31,081 nt of DNA from Zoogloea sp041904905 (lineage in GTDB: Bacteria > Pseudomonadota > Gammaproteobacteria > Burkholderiales > Rhodocyclaceae). Position numbers and translations under genes: made by a program. The notes under the pieces were generated by a model, which worked only from the letters and a program-made list of their open reading frames with translations, was not told the DNA's origin and searched no databases. Every line of letters begins with the position of its first letter. The first letter of the stretch is position 1. The DNA lies in assembly GCF_041904905.1 (NCBI RefSeq), contig NZ_JAYRMI010000048.1, forward strand, positions 1 to 31,081. Direction: 5' to 3'. Shown one piece after another: positions 23,890 to 31,081 of the stretch.

Positions 23890-25059
23890 TCAGAACGCCG
23901 CGATGCCGGTCTGGGCGCGGCCGAGGATCAGGGCGTGGATGTCGTGGGTGCCTTCGTAGGTGTTCACCACCTCCAGGTTCACCATGTGGCGGACGATCCC
24001 GAACTCGTCCGAAATCCCGTTGCCGCCCAGCATGTCCCGCGCCACGCGGGCGATGTCCAGCGCCTTGCCGCAGGCGTTGCGCTTCATGATCGAGGTGATC
24101 TCCGGCGAATCCGTGCCTTCGTCCTTCATCCGCCCCAGGCGCAGGCAGCCCTGCAGGCCCAGGGCGATCTCGGTCTGCATGTCGGCGAGTTTTTTCTGGA
24201 CGAGCTGGTTGGCGGCCAGCGGCCGGCCGAACTGCTTGCGATCCAGCACGTACTGGCGGGCCCGGAGCCAGCAGTCTTCCGCCGCGCCCAGCGCGCCCCA
24301 GGCGATGCCGTAGCGGGCCGAGTTGAGGCAGGTGAACGGCCCTTTCAGGCCGCGCACGTCGGGGAAGGCGTTTTCGTCCGGGCAGAACACCTCGTCCATC
24401 ACGATCTCGCCGGTGATCGACGCCCGCAGGCCGACCTTGCCGTGGATCGCCGGGGCCGACAGGCCAGCCCAGCCTTTTTCCAGCACGAAGCCGCGGATCT
24501 TGCCCGCGTCGTCCTTGGCCCACACCACGAACACGTCGGCCACCGGGCTGTTGGTGATCCACATCTTGCTGCCGGTGAGGCGGTAGCCGCCGTCCACCTT
24601 GCGGGCGCGGGTGGTCATCGAGCCGGGGTCGGAGCCGTGGTCGGGCTCGGTGAGGCCGAAGCAGCCGATCAGCTCGCCGCGGGCGAGGCCGGGGAGGTAT
24701 TTCTGCCGGGTGGCCTCGGTGCCGAACTCGAAGATCGGCACCATCACCAGCGAGCTTTGCACGCTCATCATCGAGCGGTAGCCGGAGTCGACCCGCTCGA
24801 CTTCCCGGGCGATGAGCCCGTAGCTCACGTAGCCGAGGCCGGCGCCGCCGTATTGCTCGGGGATGGTCGGCCCGAGCAGCCCCAGCTCGCCCATCTCGCG
24901 GAAGATGGCGAGGTCGGTGTGTTCGGAGCGGAAGGCGTGCACCACGCGCGGCGCGAGCTTGCCCTGGCAGTAGGCGCGGGCGGCGTCGCGGATCTGGCGT
25001 TCGTCGGCGGTGAGTTGCTGGTCGAGGAGGAGGGGGTCATCCCATTTGAAGTCGATCAT
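23890..25059 (-). CDS. gcdH: Glutaryl-CoA dehydrogenase
   Basis: GcdH is an FAD acyl-CoA dehydrogenase that oxidises and decarboxylates glutaryl-CoA to crotonyl-CoA in lysine, tryptophan and benzoyl-CoA-type aromatic degradation. The 389-residue protein has Arg95 in SGYRSMMSVQSSL (the glutaryl-binding arginine position), FGLTEPDHGSDP, KMWITN, and the catalytic base Glu369 in NTYEGTHDIHALILGRA. These features favour GcdH over other acyl-CoA dehydrogenases. Start ATG 25059 has AGGA about 8 nt upstream; a longer frame from 25143 enters a hairpin and is unlike the family. It lies downstream of livF on the same strand, separated by the 21-nt repeat array. Confidence 0.93.
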   Translation of the reverse strand: MIDFKWDDPLLLDQQLTADERQIRDAARAYCQGKLAPRVVHAFRSEHTDLAIFREMGELGLLGPTIPEQYGGAGLGYVSYGLIAREVERVDSGYRSMMSVQSSLVMVPIFEFGTEATRQKYLPGLARGELIGCFGLTEPDHGSDPGSMTTRARKVDGGYRLTGSKMWITNSPVADVFVVWAKDDAGKIRGFVLEKGWAGLSAPAIHGKVGLRASITGEIVMDEVFCPDENAFPDVRGLKGPFTCLNSARYGIAWGALGAAEDCWLRARQYVLDRKQFGRPLAANQLVQKKLADMQTEIALGLQGCLRLGRMKDEGTDSPEITSIMKRNACGKALDIARVARDMLGGNGISDEFGIVRHMVNLEVVNTYEGTHDIHALILGRAQTGIAAF

Positions 25060-25139
25060 CGGGTCATCCTGGTCGGGTTGGGCGAACGCCCGGCGGGGCG
25101 CAGGCGTTGATGATGCCCCAGCCCGGCCGGGGAAGCACG

Positions 25140-25172
25140 CCACCTGTGTGGTGGTGCGTCTGACGCAGGTGG
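25140..25172. other. Nested inverted repeat upstream of gcdH
   Basis: CCACCTG (25140-25146) is inverted at 25166-25172 (CAGGTGG), and GCGTC-T-GACGC (25156-25166) forms a second dyad beside it. It lies between the gcdH start and the 21-nt array, about 80 nt before gcdH. It has no T tract, so an operator or mRNA-leader structure is as likely as termination. Confidence 0.4.
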
Positions 25173-25175
25173 GGA

Positions 25176-25427
25176 TGGGGCCCGGACATCCATGCGTGGG
25201 TCTCGCGCACCCGGCAGTGAGTGATTTTTGCTCACGCGTGAGTTCGCGCCGCTCATCGATGGGGGCGTGTCGGTCACCGATGAGCGGCCGGGACTGACGG
25301 CTGAGTGAATTTCACTCGTGCATGGGTCTCGGGCAGTCATCGATGAGTGATTTTTGCTCATGCATGAGTTCGCGCGACCCATCGATGAGCGAAATCCATC
25401 CATCGATGGGCGATGGGCGCTCATCGC
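25176..25427. repeat. Array of twelve 21-nt units with palindromic junctions
   Basis: The livF-gcdH gap (25060-25451, the only long gene-free stretch here) contains twelve consecutive 21-nt units. Every unit begins TGRG, and most end in CATCGA or a variant (CATGCA, CACGCG, CACCGA). Junctions therefore read CATCGATG-like palindromes, several perfect: CTCACGCGTGAG, CTCATGCATGAG, TCATCGATGA, CCATCGATGG. The middle 10-11 nt of each unit varies. Units 2-4 and 8-10 (126 nt apart) share interiors, for example TGAGTGATTTTTGCTCA in units 3 and 9. Period 21 is about two helical turns. It resembles no CRISPR or transposon family I know. A protein-binding array is an inference. Confidence 0.9.
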
Positions 25428-25451
25428 GGGCCGGCACGGAGGGGGCGGGGC

Positions 25452-26759
25452 TTACATGCCCAGATAGGCGGCGCGCACCTGTTCGTCTTCGATCAGTTCG
25501 CGACCGGTGCCGGTGAGGGTGATCGAGCCGGTTTCGAGCACGTAGCCGCGGTCGGCCAGCGCCAGCGCGGAGAAGGCGTTCTGTTCGGCGAGGACGATGG
25601 ACATGCCCTGGGCCTTGAGGGCCTTCACCACGTTGAAGACTTCCTCCACCAGCAGCGGGGCGAGGCCCATCGAGGGTTCGTCGAGGAGCAGCAGCTTGGG
25701 CCGGCCCATCAGCGCGCGGCCGATGGCGAGCATCTGCTGCTGGCCGCCGGAGAGTGTGCCGGCGGGGAGCTTCCGCTTCTCCTTGAGGATGGGGAACATG
25801 GCGTAGATCTTCTCCAGGTCGCCTTCCACCTGGGCCTTGGGCTGGGTGTAGGCGCCCAGGCGCAGGTTGTCCTCGATGGACAGGGGGCCGAACACCTGGC
25901 GGCCTTCCGGGCTCTGGCAGATGCCGCGGCGCATGCGCTGGTCGGCGCGCAGCCTGGAGATGTCCTCGCCGTCGAAGCGGATCTGGCCGCTCATGGGCTG
26001 CACGCCCGACAGGCTGCGCAGGAAGGTGGTCTTGCCGGCGCCGTTGGCGCCCACCAGGGCGACGGTCTCGCCGCGTCGCACTTCGATGGAGATGCCCTTC
26101 AGCGCCTTGATGCGGCCGTAGCTGCTTTCGAGCTTGGACACCGACAGCAGCACGTCGGGCTGGCTGGCGGCGGATTGCAGCTCGCCGGCGCTGCTGGCGC
26201 CCAGGCCCACCGACACCGGTGCGAGGCTGGCCACCTTGTGGAACAGCTCGCGGAATTCGGCCCGGGCGGCGCTGCCGAACACCGGGTCGTCGTTGTCGAG
26301 GAAGGCGGCGTCGATCCCGGCCCAGTCGGCGGGGGTGAGCACGTCGCTGGCGAGGCCGTAGATGTCGCGCTCCTCGTGCTTGATGTGGGCTTTCTGGTCG
26401 TCGATGTAGCGCCGGAAGGCTTCGGCCAGGCTGTCGATGCGCCCATGGCCGGCCACGGTGTCGGCCAGCTGGCTGCGCAGGGCGGCGAGGTTGTGGGGGG
26501 CGTTGCGGTGTTCGGCCTGGAGGCGGTCCAGCAGCGCGGCGGCGCTGGGGGCGCGCTGGCGCAGCACCGGGAAGAGGTGTTCGTCCTCCTTGCGGTGGTG
26601 GCAGCCGTCCATGAAGTGCTCGAAGTAGTCGAGCACCGAGCCAAGGAAGGCGGCCTCCACCTTGTGGTCGCGCTCCATCTCGGCGATGACCTGCTCGACG
26701 GTGATGGCGATGCGCCACAGGTTGCGGTGTTCGTCCTTGATGATGCTGAGGGCTTGCAT
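25452..26759 (-). CDS. livF: Hemerythrin-LivF fusion: ABC importer ATPase with N-terminal HHE domain
   Basis: The 435-residue protein is a fusion. Residues about 1-160 form a hemerythrin/HHE four-helix domain with candidate diiron ligands His11 (KDEHRN), His54/His55 and Glu58 in CHHRKEDEH, His84 (AEHRN), and His125/His128/Glu129 in HIKHEERD. Residues about 165-203 are a linker. Residues 204-435 are a full-length LivF ATPase: Walker A GANGAGKT (237-244), Q-loop Gln282, signature LSGGQ (336-340), Walker B LLLLDEP (356-362), and the family's AEQN switch. Normal LivF is about 235 residues. The frame is continuous with a ribosome-binding site GAGGA 6-7 nt before the ATG and 14 nt from livG. The HHE part could sense O2, NO or redox state; that is inference. 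Confidence 0.93.
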   Translation of the reverse strand: MQALSIIKDEHRNLWRIAITVEQVIAEMERDHKVEAAFLGSVLDYFEHFMDGCHHRKEDEHLFPVLRQRAPSAAALLDRLQAEHRNAPHNLAALRSQLADTVAGHGRIDSLAEAFRRYIDDQKAHIKHEERDIYGLASDVLTPADWAGIDAAFLDNDDPVFGSAARAEFRELFHKVASLAPVSVGLGASSAGELQSAASQPDVLLSVSKLESSYGRIKALKGISIEVRRGETVALVGANGAGKTTFLRSLSGVQPMSGQIRFDGEDISRLRADQRMRRGICQSPEGRQVFGPLSIEDNLRLGAYTQPKAQVEGDLEKIYAMFPILKEKRKLPAGTLSGGQQQMLAIGRALMGRPKLLLLDEPSMGLAPLLVEEVFNVVKALKAQGMSIVLAEQNAFSALALADRGYVLETGSITLTGTGRELIEDEQVRAAYLGM

Positions 26760-26773
26760 GGCGTGTCCTCGGA

Positions 26774-27535
<762 letters not shown>

Positions 27536-27548
27536 GTCAGGACTCCTG

Positions 27549-27613
27549 AAGGGCCGCCCCGAAGGAGGCCTGCGCCCCCGTGGGGGGCAGCGAACGAAGA
27601 GAGCGTGGGGGCA
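27549..27613. repeat. GC-rich intergenic repeat element between livM and livG
   Basis: The 81-nt gap holds a structured GC-rich sequence: GGCCGCCCC...GGAGGCC followed by a GCCCCC-GTG-GGGGGC hairpin (27574-27588) and GCAGCGAACGAAGAGAGCGTGGGGGC. I recognise this from memory as the kind of dispersed palindromic element often seen between betaproteobacterial genes. The copy number in this genome cannot be seen here. Within an operon it may stabilise message ends. Confidence 0.6.
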
Positions 27614-27616
27614 TCT

Positions 27617-28549
27617 TTATTCAGCCTTTCCAAACTTGCTGGCCAGGGTGGGCACCAGGCCCTTGGGCAGGAAGATCATGCAGATCATCAGGATGGCGCC
27701 GAAGGCGACGGTCTCCCAGCCTTCGAAGGTGGCCAGCGCCTGGGGCAGGGCGGTGAGCAGCACCGCGCCGATCACCGAGCCATACACCGAGGCCATGCCG
27801 CCGATGACGACCATCGTGACGAGTTCGATGGAGTGGAAGAAATCCGCCAGGTTGGGGGTGACGAAGCCCACGTAATGGGCGGTGACGCTGCCCATCAGGC
27901 TGGCGAACACGGCGGACATCACGAAGATGGCGACCTTGTAGCGCACCACATCCACGCCCACCACGCGGGAGGCGACCTCCGAGCCGTGCAGCGCGCGCAG
28001 GGCGCGGCCGAAGGGCGAGTCGATGAGGTTGATGGACGCCCACACGCTCACCGCCAGCAGCGCGGCGACCACCCAGTACCACTGCTTGTCGCTGGTGAGT
28101 TCGAAGCCGGCCAGGCCGAAGGCGGGCACCGGCATGCCGTCGGGGCCGCCCGTCCATTGGGCCTCGTTGCGCACCGCGATGTTGATGATGATGCCCAGGC
28201 CCAGGGTGGCCATCGCCAGGTAGTTGCCCTTGAGCTTGAAGATCGGGCGGGCCACCAGCGCGGCGAGAATGCCGGTGGCCACCGCGCCGGCCACCATCGC
28301 CAGCACCGGGTGCCAGCCGAAGTGGGTGGGCAGCACCGCCGAGGCGTAGGCGCCGATGCCCAGGAAGCCGGCGTGGCCAAGGCTGATCTGGCCGGCGAAG
28401 CCGATCAGCAGGTTGAGGCCCAGCACGATGATGGCGTTGATCGCCATGCGGATCGCCAGATCCAGATAGAAGCTGTTGGGCAGCACGAAGGGCAGCACCG
28501 CCAGCACCGCGATGAGGAGGTAGAGGCCGAGGTAGGCACGTTTCTGCAT
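27617..28549 (-). CDS. livM: Branched-chain-type ABC importer permease LivM
   Basis: This 310-residue integral membrane protein has about eight hydrophobic segments and the LivM signatures GLNLLIGFAGQISLGHAGFLGIGAY (in pieces: NLLIGFAGQIS, LGHAGFLGIGAYA), LKGNYLAMATLGLG, and the cytoplasmic coupling-helix region SPFGRALRALHGSEVAS. ATG 28549 is two bases after the livH stop, so the two are coupled. A longer frame running back into livH is a shadow. With LivH it forms the membrane channel. Confidence 0.95.
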   Translation of the reverse strand: MQKRAYLGLYLLIAVLAVLPFVLPNSFYLDLAIRMAINAIIVLGLNLLIGFAGQISLGHAGFLGIGAYASAVLPTHFGWHPVLAMVAGAVATGILAALVARPIFKLKGNYLAMATLGLGIIINIAVRNEAQWTGGPDGMPVPAFGLAGFELTSDKQWYWVVAALLAVSVWASINLIDSPFGRALRALHGSEVASRVVGVDVVRYKVAIFVMSAVFASLMGSVTAHYVGFVTPNLADFFHSIELVTMVVIGGMASVYGSVIGAVLLTALPQALATFEGWETVAFGAILMICMIFLPKGLVPTLASKFGKAE

Positions 28550-28551
28550 GG

Positions 28552-29427
28552 TCACACCCGGTCGGTCACCTTCGCGCCGAACAGGCCGCGCGGCATGAAG
28601 AAGAGGATGAAGAGGATCAGCACGAAGGGGATCGCGTCCTTGTAGGCCGACGACAGGTAGCCGGCGCCCATGGCTTCGAGGATGCCCACCAGCAGGCCGC
28701 CCACCACCGCGCCGAGGCCGTTGCCGAGCCCGCCCAGCACCGCCGCGACGAAGCCCTTGAGGCCCAGCATGATCCCCACGTCGTAGGAGGTGAGGGTGAT
28801 CGGGGTGATGAGGATGCCGCCCAGCGCGCCCAGGGCCGCCGACATGGCGAAGCTCATGAACAGCACGCCGTTGGTGTCGATGCCGACCAGCTCTGCGGCG
28901 AGGCGGTTGAAGGAGGTGGCGAGCATGGCCTTGCCGGTGAGGGTGCGGTTGAAGAAGTACCACAGCAGCACCACGACGATGGCGGTGACGCCCATCACCC
29001 ACAGGCTCTGGGGCATCAGGGTGGCGCCGAGGATCTCGATGGGTGTGTCGCCCGAGAAGGCCGGCAGGCTGTGGGTGCTCTTGCCCAGGAAGACCTGCAC
29101 CAGCCCGCGGATCACCAGCGAGGCGCCGATGGTGATGATGATGAGGGTCACGGTTTCGGCGCCCTTCACCGGCTCGATGGCGAGCTTCTCGATGAGCACG
29201 CCCACCGCCGCCGGCACCAGGATCGCCAGCACGAGCGCCGCCGGCAGGGGCAGCCCGGCCTGGGCGAAGAACACTGCGAGCATGCCGCCCAGCATGATGA
29301 ACTCGCCCTGGGCGAAGTTGATGACGTTGCTGGCGTTGTAGATCAGCGTGAAGCCGAGGGCGGCCAGCGCGTAGGTGGCGCCCACGGTGAGCCCGGAGAA
29401 CAGGAACTGCAGCAGCTGGGCGAGCAT
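28552..29427 (-). CDS. livH: Branched-chain-type ABC importer permease LivH
   Basis: This 291-residue permease has about eight membrane segments and the LivH motifs GLTVGATYALAALGFTLIYNASNVINFAQGE (in pieces: GATYALAALGFTLIY, NVINFAQGEFIMLG), TGKAMLATSFN and GLKGFVAAVLGGLGNGLGAVVGG near residue 215 (in pieces). ATG 29427 has GGAGG 7 nt upstream; a GTG just before it (29430) is an alternative. It is the first gene of livH-livM-livG-livF. No livJ/livK periplasmic binding protein is present in the window, so substrate identity is open. Confidence 0.95.
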   Translation of the reverse strand: MLAQLLQFLFSGLTVGATYALAALGFTLIYNASNVINFAQGEFIMLGGMLAVFFAQAGLPLPAALVLAILVPAAVGVLIEKLAIEPVKGAETVTLIIITIGASLVIRGLVQVFLGKSTHSLPAFSGDTPIEILGATLMPQSLWVMGVTAIVVVLLWYFFNRTLTGKAMLATSFNRLAAELVGIDTNGVLFMSFAMSAALGALGGILITPITLTSYDVGIMLGLKGFVAAVLGGLGNGLGAVVGGLLVGILEAMGAGYLSSAYKDAIPFVLILFILFFMPRGLFGAKVTDRV

Positions 29428-29538
29428 CACGCACCTCCCGTGGGGGCGGGGTGGGGTCGATGAGTCATCGTGTCTCCTCTCGATCGAGTAACCCGATCCG
29501 ACGCCGTCGCCAGGGCGGCGCGGTCGTCGAGTTCTGTA

Positions 29539-29576
29539 TTTTGTAATCGGTTCTGTTTATTAGAAATGATACAAAA
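29539..29576. promoter_or_regulatory. Operator-like dyad over the liv promoter
   Basis: TTTTGTA (29539-29545) is inverted as TACAAAA (29570-29576), and nested inside it TTCT (29551-29554) is inverted as AGAA (29562-29565), with nearly the same centre (about 29558). It covers the -10 box of the liv promoter in an AT-rich island between two GC-rich genes. Binding by the IclR-type regulator encoded next door is a reasonable inference. Confidence 0.45.
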
Positions 29577-29587
29577 AATCTAGTCAA
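29559..29587 (-). promoter_or_regulatory. sigma-70-like promoter of livHMGF
   Basis: On the minus strand TTGACT (29582-29587) and TCTAAT (29559-29564) are each 5-of-6 matches and are spaced exactly 17 nt apart. They lie about 130 nt before livH, downstream of the iclR-type gene's terminator. Confidence 0.6.
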
Positions 29588-29620
29588 GAAAATTTTATGT
29601 ATCGATTTGAGCGGGGCGAG

Positions 29621-29657
29621 CGAAAACCGCCCCGCCGGCGCGGGGCCGGGGGCGGTT
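29621..29657 (-). terminator. Rho-independent terminator after the IclR-type gene
   Basis: On the minus strand AACCGCCCC (29649-29657 complement) pairs with GGGCGGTT, with a further CCGGC/GCCGG stem inside, followed by TTTT. It would end the iclR transcript before the separate liv promoter. Confidence 0.65.
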
Positions 29658-29682
29658 CGGGAGGTGCGTCGGGAGGCGGGGG

Positions 29683-30486
29683 CTACGGGGGGCCGGCGGT
29701 CTCGCGGGTGGAGCCGAGGCGCTGGGAGAGGGAGTGGGCGGCGTCCTTCAGGTGGGCGATGACGGGGCTCTCGTCGCGCATGTCGATGGAGCCCTCGACG
29801 CCCACCAGCACGATGGACATGGTGAGTTCGTTCTTGAAGTTGAACACCGGCGCGGCCACCGCCTCGACGCCGCGGAACATGTAGTTGCCGGAGATGGCGG
29901 CCACGCCCTTGCTGCGCACGTCGGCGAGCAGGGCGTCGGCGTCGTCGAGGGTCTCGACGCCGGCCGGCAGGTGCTTGCGGGCGTCCAGCTCGCGCTGGAG
30001 GATCGGCCGGGTCTGGGCCGGCGGCAGCCACGCGCCGAACACCCGGCCGACGGCGGAGCTGAGGAGGCTGAGGGTGGTGCCGGTGACCACGTTGACGGTG
30101 ATCGGGCGGCGCGGGCGCTCCCAGCGCACGATCACCGGGCCGTTGTCGCCCCACACCGCCAGCGCGGTGGTCTCGTTGACCGCGTCGCGCAGCTCGGAGA
30201 TGGCGGTGAGGCCGAGCCGGATGCGGTCGAGCCGGTCGATGGCGACCAAGCCGATGTTCAGCGCGAACGGCCCCAGGTTGTAGCGCGAGGTGAGCGGGTC
30301 CTGCTCCACCAGGCCGCTGCGGATCAGGCTGACCAGGTAGCGGTGGGCCTTGGAGGGGGGCATGTCGGCGGCGGCGGCGATGTCCTTGAGCATCATCGAG
30401 CGCTTGCCGAACACCATCGCCTTGAGGATGCCCATGCCCACTTCGAGGGACTGGACGCCGTGTTTTCCTTCCAGCTCTTCGCTCAT
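29683..30486 (-). CDS. IclR-family transcriptional regulator
   Basis: This 267-residue regulator has an N-terminal winged helix-turn-helix (about residues 12-75: VQSLEVGMGILKAM, LKDIAAAADMPPSKAHRYLVSL, GLVEQDP-TSRYNLG) and a C-terminal IclR effector domain (about 90-255) with ISGNYMFRGVEAVAAPVFN. IclR proteins typically control catabolic genes for aromatic acids, glyoxylate or sugars. It lies upstream of livH on the same strand with its own terminator, and divergent from paaY with 208 nt between. It probably controls the liv genes, and possibly paaY; the effector is unknown. Confidence 0.92.
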   Translation of the reverse strand: MSEELEGKHGVQSLEVGMGILKAMVFGKRSMMLKDIAAAADMPPSKAHRYLVSLIRSGLVEQDPLTSRYNLGPFALNIGLVAIDRLDRIRLGLTAISELRDAVNETTALAVWGDNGPVIVRWERPRRPITVNVVTGTTLSLLSSAVGRVFGAWLPPAQTRPILQRELDARKHLPAGVETLDDADALLADVRSKGVAAISGNYMFRGVEAVAAPVFNFKNELTMSIVLVGVEGSIDMRDESPVIAHLKDAAHSLSQRLGSTRETAGPP

Positions 30487-30516
30487 GTTTCGGTATCCGG
30501 TGGTTGGTTGAACGTG

Positions 30517-30557
30517 TTACGTAATGGTAAATTGATTTTAGAAAAAGCAATCATAAT
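30517..30557. promoter_or_regulatory. AT-rich dyads in the iclR-paaY divergent region
   Basis: TTACGTAA (30517-30524) is a perfect palindrome. About 5 nt further, AATTGATT and AATCATAATT flank an 11-nt spacer as an imperfect dyad. The 208-nt divergent gap is otherwise unremarkable. These are candidate regulator sites for autoregulation or for paaY control. Confidence 0.3.
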
Positions 30558-30694
30558 TCCCAAGTGAGGAGTAAGGAGGGAGGCGTGAGGAGGCCTTGGT
30601 TGGGGCTTGTGCGCTGGCGATTGGCTGCGCTTGTAACCCCGAAGGCGTCGTCGCTGCGTCCCCGACACTCTTCCGCAGACCAGGAGATTCAGCC

Positions 30695-31081
30695 ATGACC
30701 CCGCTTCGTGTTTTCGCCATCGACGGCATCGTGCCCGTCGTCCATCCGTCGGCCTATGTGCATCCTTCCGCGGTGCTGATCGGCGACGTGTTCGTCGGCC
30801 CCGACTGCTACGTGGGGCCCTGCGCCAGCCTGCGCGGCGACTTTGGCCGGCTGGTGCTGGAGCGTGGCGTGAACGTGCAGGACACCTGCGTGATGCACGG
30901 TTTTCCGGGCACCGACACGGTGATCGAGGAGGACGGCCACATCGGCCACGGGGCGGTGCTGCACGGCTGCCGCATCGGCCGCAACGCGCTGGTGGGGATG
31001 AACGCGGTGGTGATGGACAACGCGGTGATCGGCGAGGCGTCCATCGTGGCGGCGATGGCCTTCGTGAAGGCGGGGGTGGAG
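30695..31081 (+). CDS. paaY: PaaY-like gamma-carbonic anhydrase/hexapeptide protein, 3' end outside window
   Basis: PaaY is a left-handed beta-helix thioesterase/carbonic anhydrase-like protein of phenylacetate catabolism that helps clear dead-end CoA thioesters. The 129 visible residues start MTPLRVFAIDGIVPVVHPSAYVHPSA and contain repeated hexapeptide turns (VLIGDVFVGPDCYVGPCASLRGDFG, in pieces: LIGDVFVG, CYVGPCASLRGD). Histidine ligand positions lie at CVMHGFPG, GHIGHGAVLHGC, as in gamma-carbonic anhydrases. AGGAG at 30682-30686 is 8 nt before the ATG. The frame is open to the window end. Its neighbours suggest an aromatic catabolic locus continuing to the right. Confidence 0.85.
   Translation, partial: MTPLRVFAIDGIVPVVHPSAYVHPSAVLIGDVFVGPDCYVGPCASLRGDFGRLVLERGVNVQDTCVMHGFPGTDTVIEEDGHIGHGAVLHGCRIGRNALVGMNAVVMDNAVIGEASIVAAMAFVKAGVE

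Noticed and set aside
25060..25143. N-terminal extension of gcdH from 25143
   Set aside because: The extension is not family-like and overlaps an inverted repeat, while ATG 25059 has a ribosome-binding site and gives the normal length.
25056..25424. Protein with seven-residue repeats (SMDGFRS, SMGRANS, CMSKNHS and so on) on the minus strand
   Set aside because: The heptads follow automatically from the 21-nt DNA period being a multiple of three. The frame runs on into gcdH upstream DNA in the wrong phase, with no ribosome-binding site or plausible fold.
25176..25427. CRISPR array
   Set aside because: The period is 21 nt with a roughly 10-nt palindromic core and 10-11 nt variable part. CRISPR repeats and spacers are each over 20 nt, and no cas genes are nearby.
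25176..25427. TIGR-type guide array
   Set aside because: Variable segments are short, but the period and repeat layout do not match what I know of those arrays, and no Tas-like protein is encoded in the window.
25312..26718. Alternative frame through livF running into the array
   Set aside because: Arg/Pro-rich out-of-frame translation of the livF ATPase; the true frame has all ABC motifs and stops at 25452.
26360..26759. Separate hemerythrin gene next to livF
   Set aside because: No stop codon or start signal separates the HHE part from the ATPase, and the frame is continuous through the linker.

Overview
The window is a GC-rich (roughly two thirds G+C by eye) bacterial chromosome segment. 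Gene order and protein character point to a betaproteobacterium, most likely Rhodocyclales of the Thauera/Azoarcus/Zoogloea type. This is inferred from the yceF-yceD-rpmF-plsX-fab block, the rpoE-rse-degQ-lepA-lepB-rnc-era-recO-pdxJ-acpS block, and a glutaryl-CoA dehydrogenase/Liv transporter/PaaY neighbourhood typical of aromatic-degrading genera. No 16S gene is present to prove it.

Region 1 (1-7107): a truncated yceF runs leftwards. Divergently, yceD-rpmF-plsX-fabH-fabD-fabG-acpP-fabF encodes a nucleoid/ribosome-linked protein, ribosomal protein L32 and the core of type II fatty acid synthesis. Terminator-like hairpins lie after rpmF and after fabG. A YgfX-like membrane protein follows fabF.

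Region 2 (7123-13225): convergent nadB (NAD synthesis), then the envelope-stress operon rpoE-rseA-rseB-rseC-degQ plus a small glutaredoxin-like gene, ending at a clear terminator that sits only 9 nt in front of lepA.

Region 3 (13233-23128): a tightly packed housekeeping run lepA-lepB-DUF4845-rnc-era-recO-pdxJ-acpS-nagZ-uvrC-pgsA. Many genes overlap by 4 nt (ATGA, GTGA or TTGA), which indicates translational coupling. Three tRNA genes (Gly-GCC, Cys-GCA, Gly-GCC) follow, with a near-consensus promoter and a strong terminator.

Region 4 (23649-31081): an accessory/catabolic region. On the minus strand an IclR-type regulator, livH-livM-livG-livF (branched-chain-type ABC importer without its binding protein) and gcdH are all read leftwards. 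paaY starts rightwards at the window end. Two features stand out. First, livF carries an N-terminal hemerythrin (HHE) diiron domain, giving a 435-residue fusion that could tie import to O2, NO or redox state. Second, the livF-gcdH gap holds a strict 21-nt-period array of about 12 units with palindromic junctions (CATCGATG-like) and variable interiors. It includes a compensatory change that keeps a palindrome intact. I know of no named element that matches it. Together with the operator-like dyad over the liv promoter, these make the 25-31 kb segment the most interesting part of the window.
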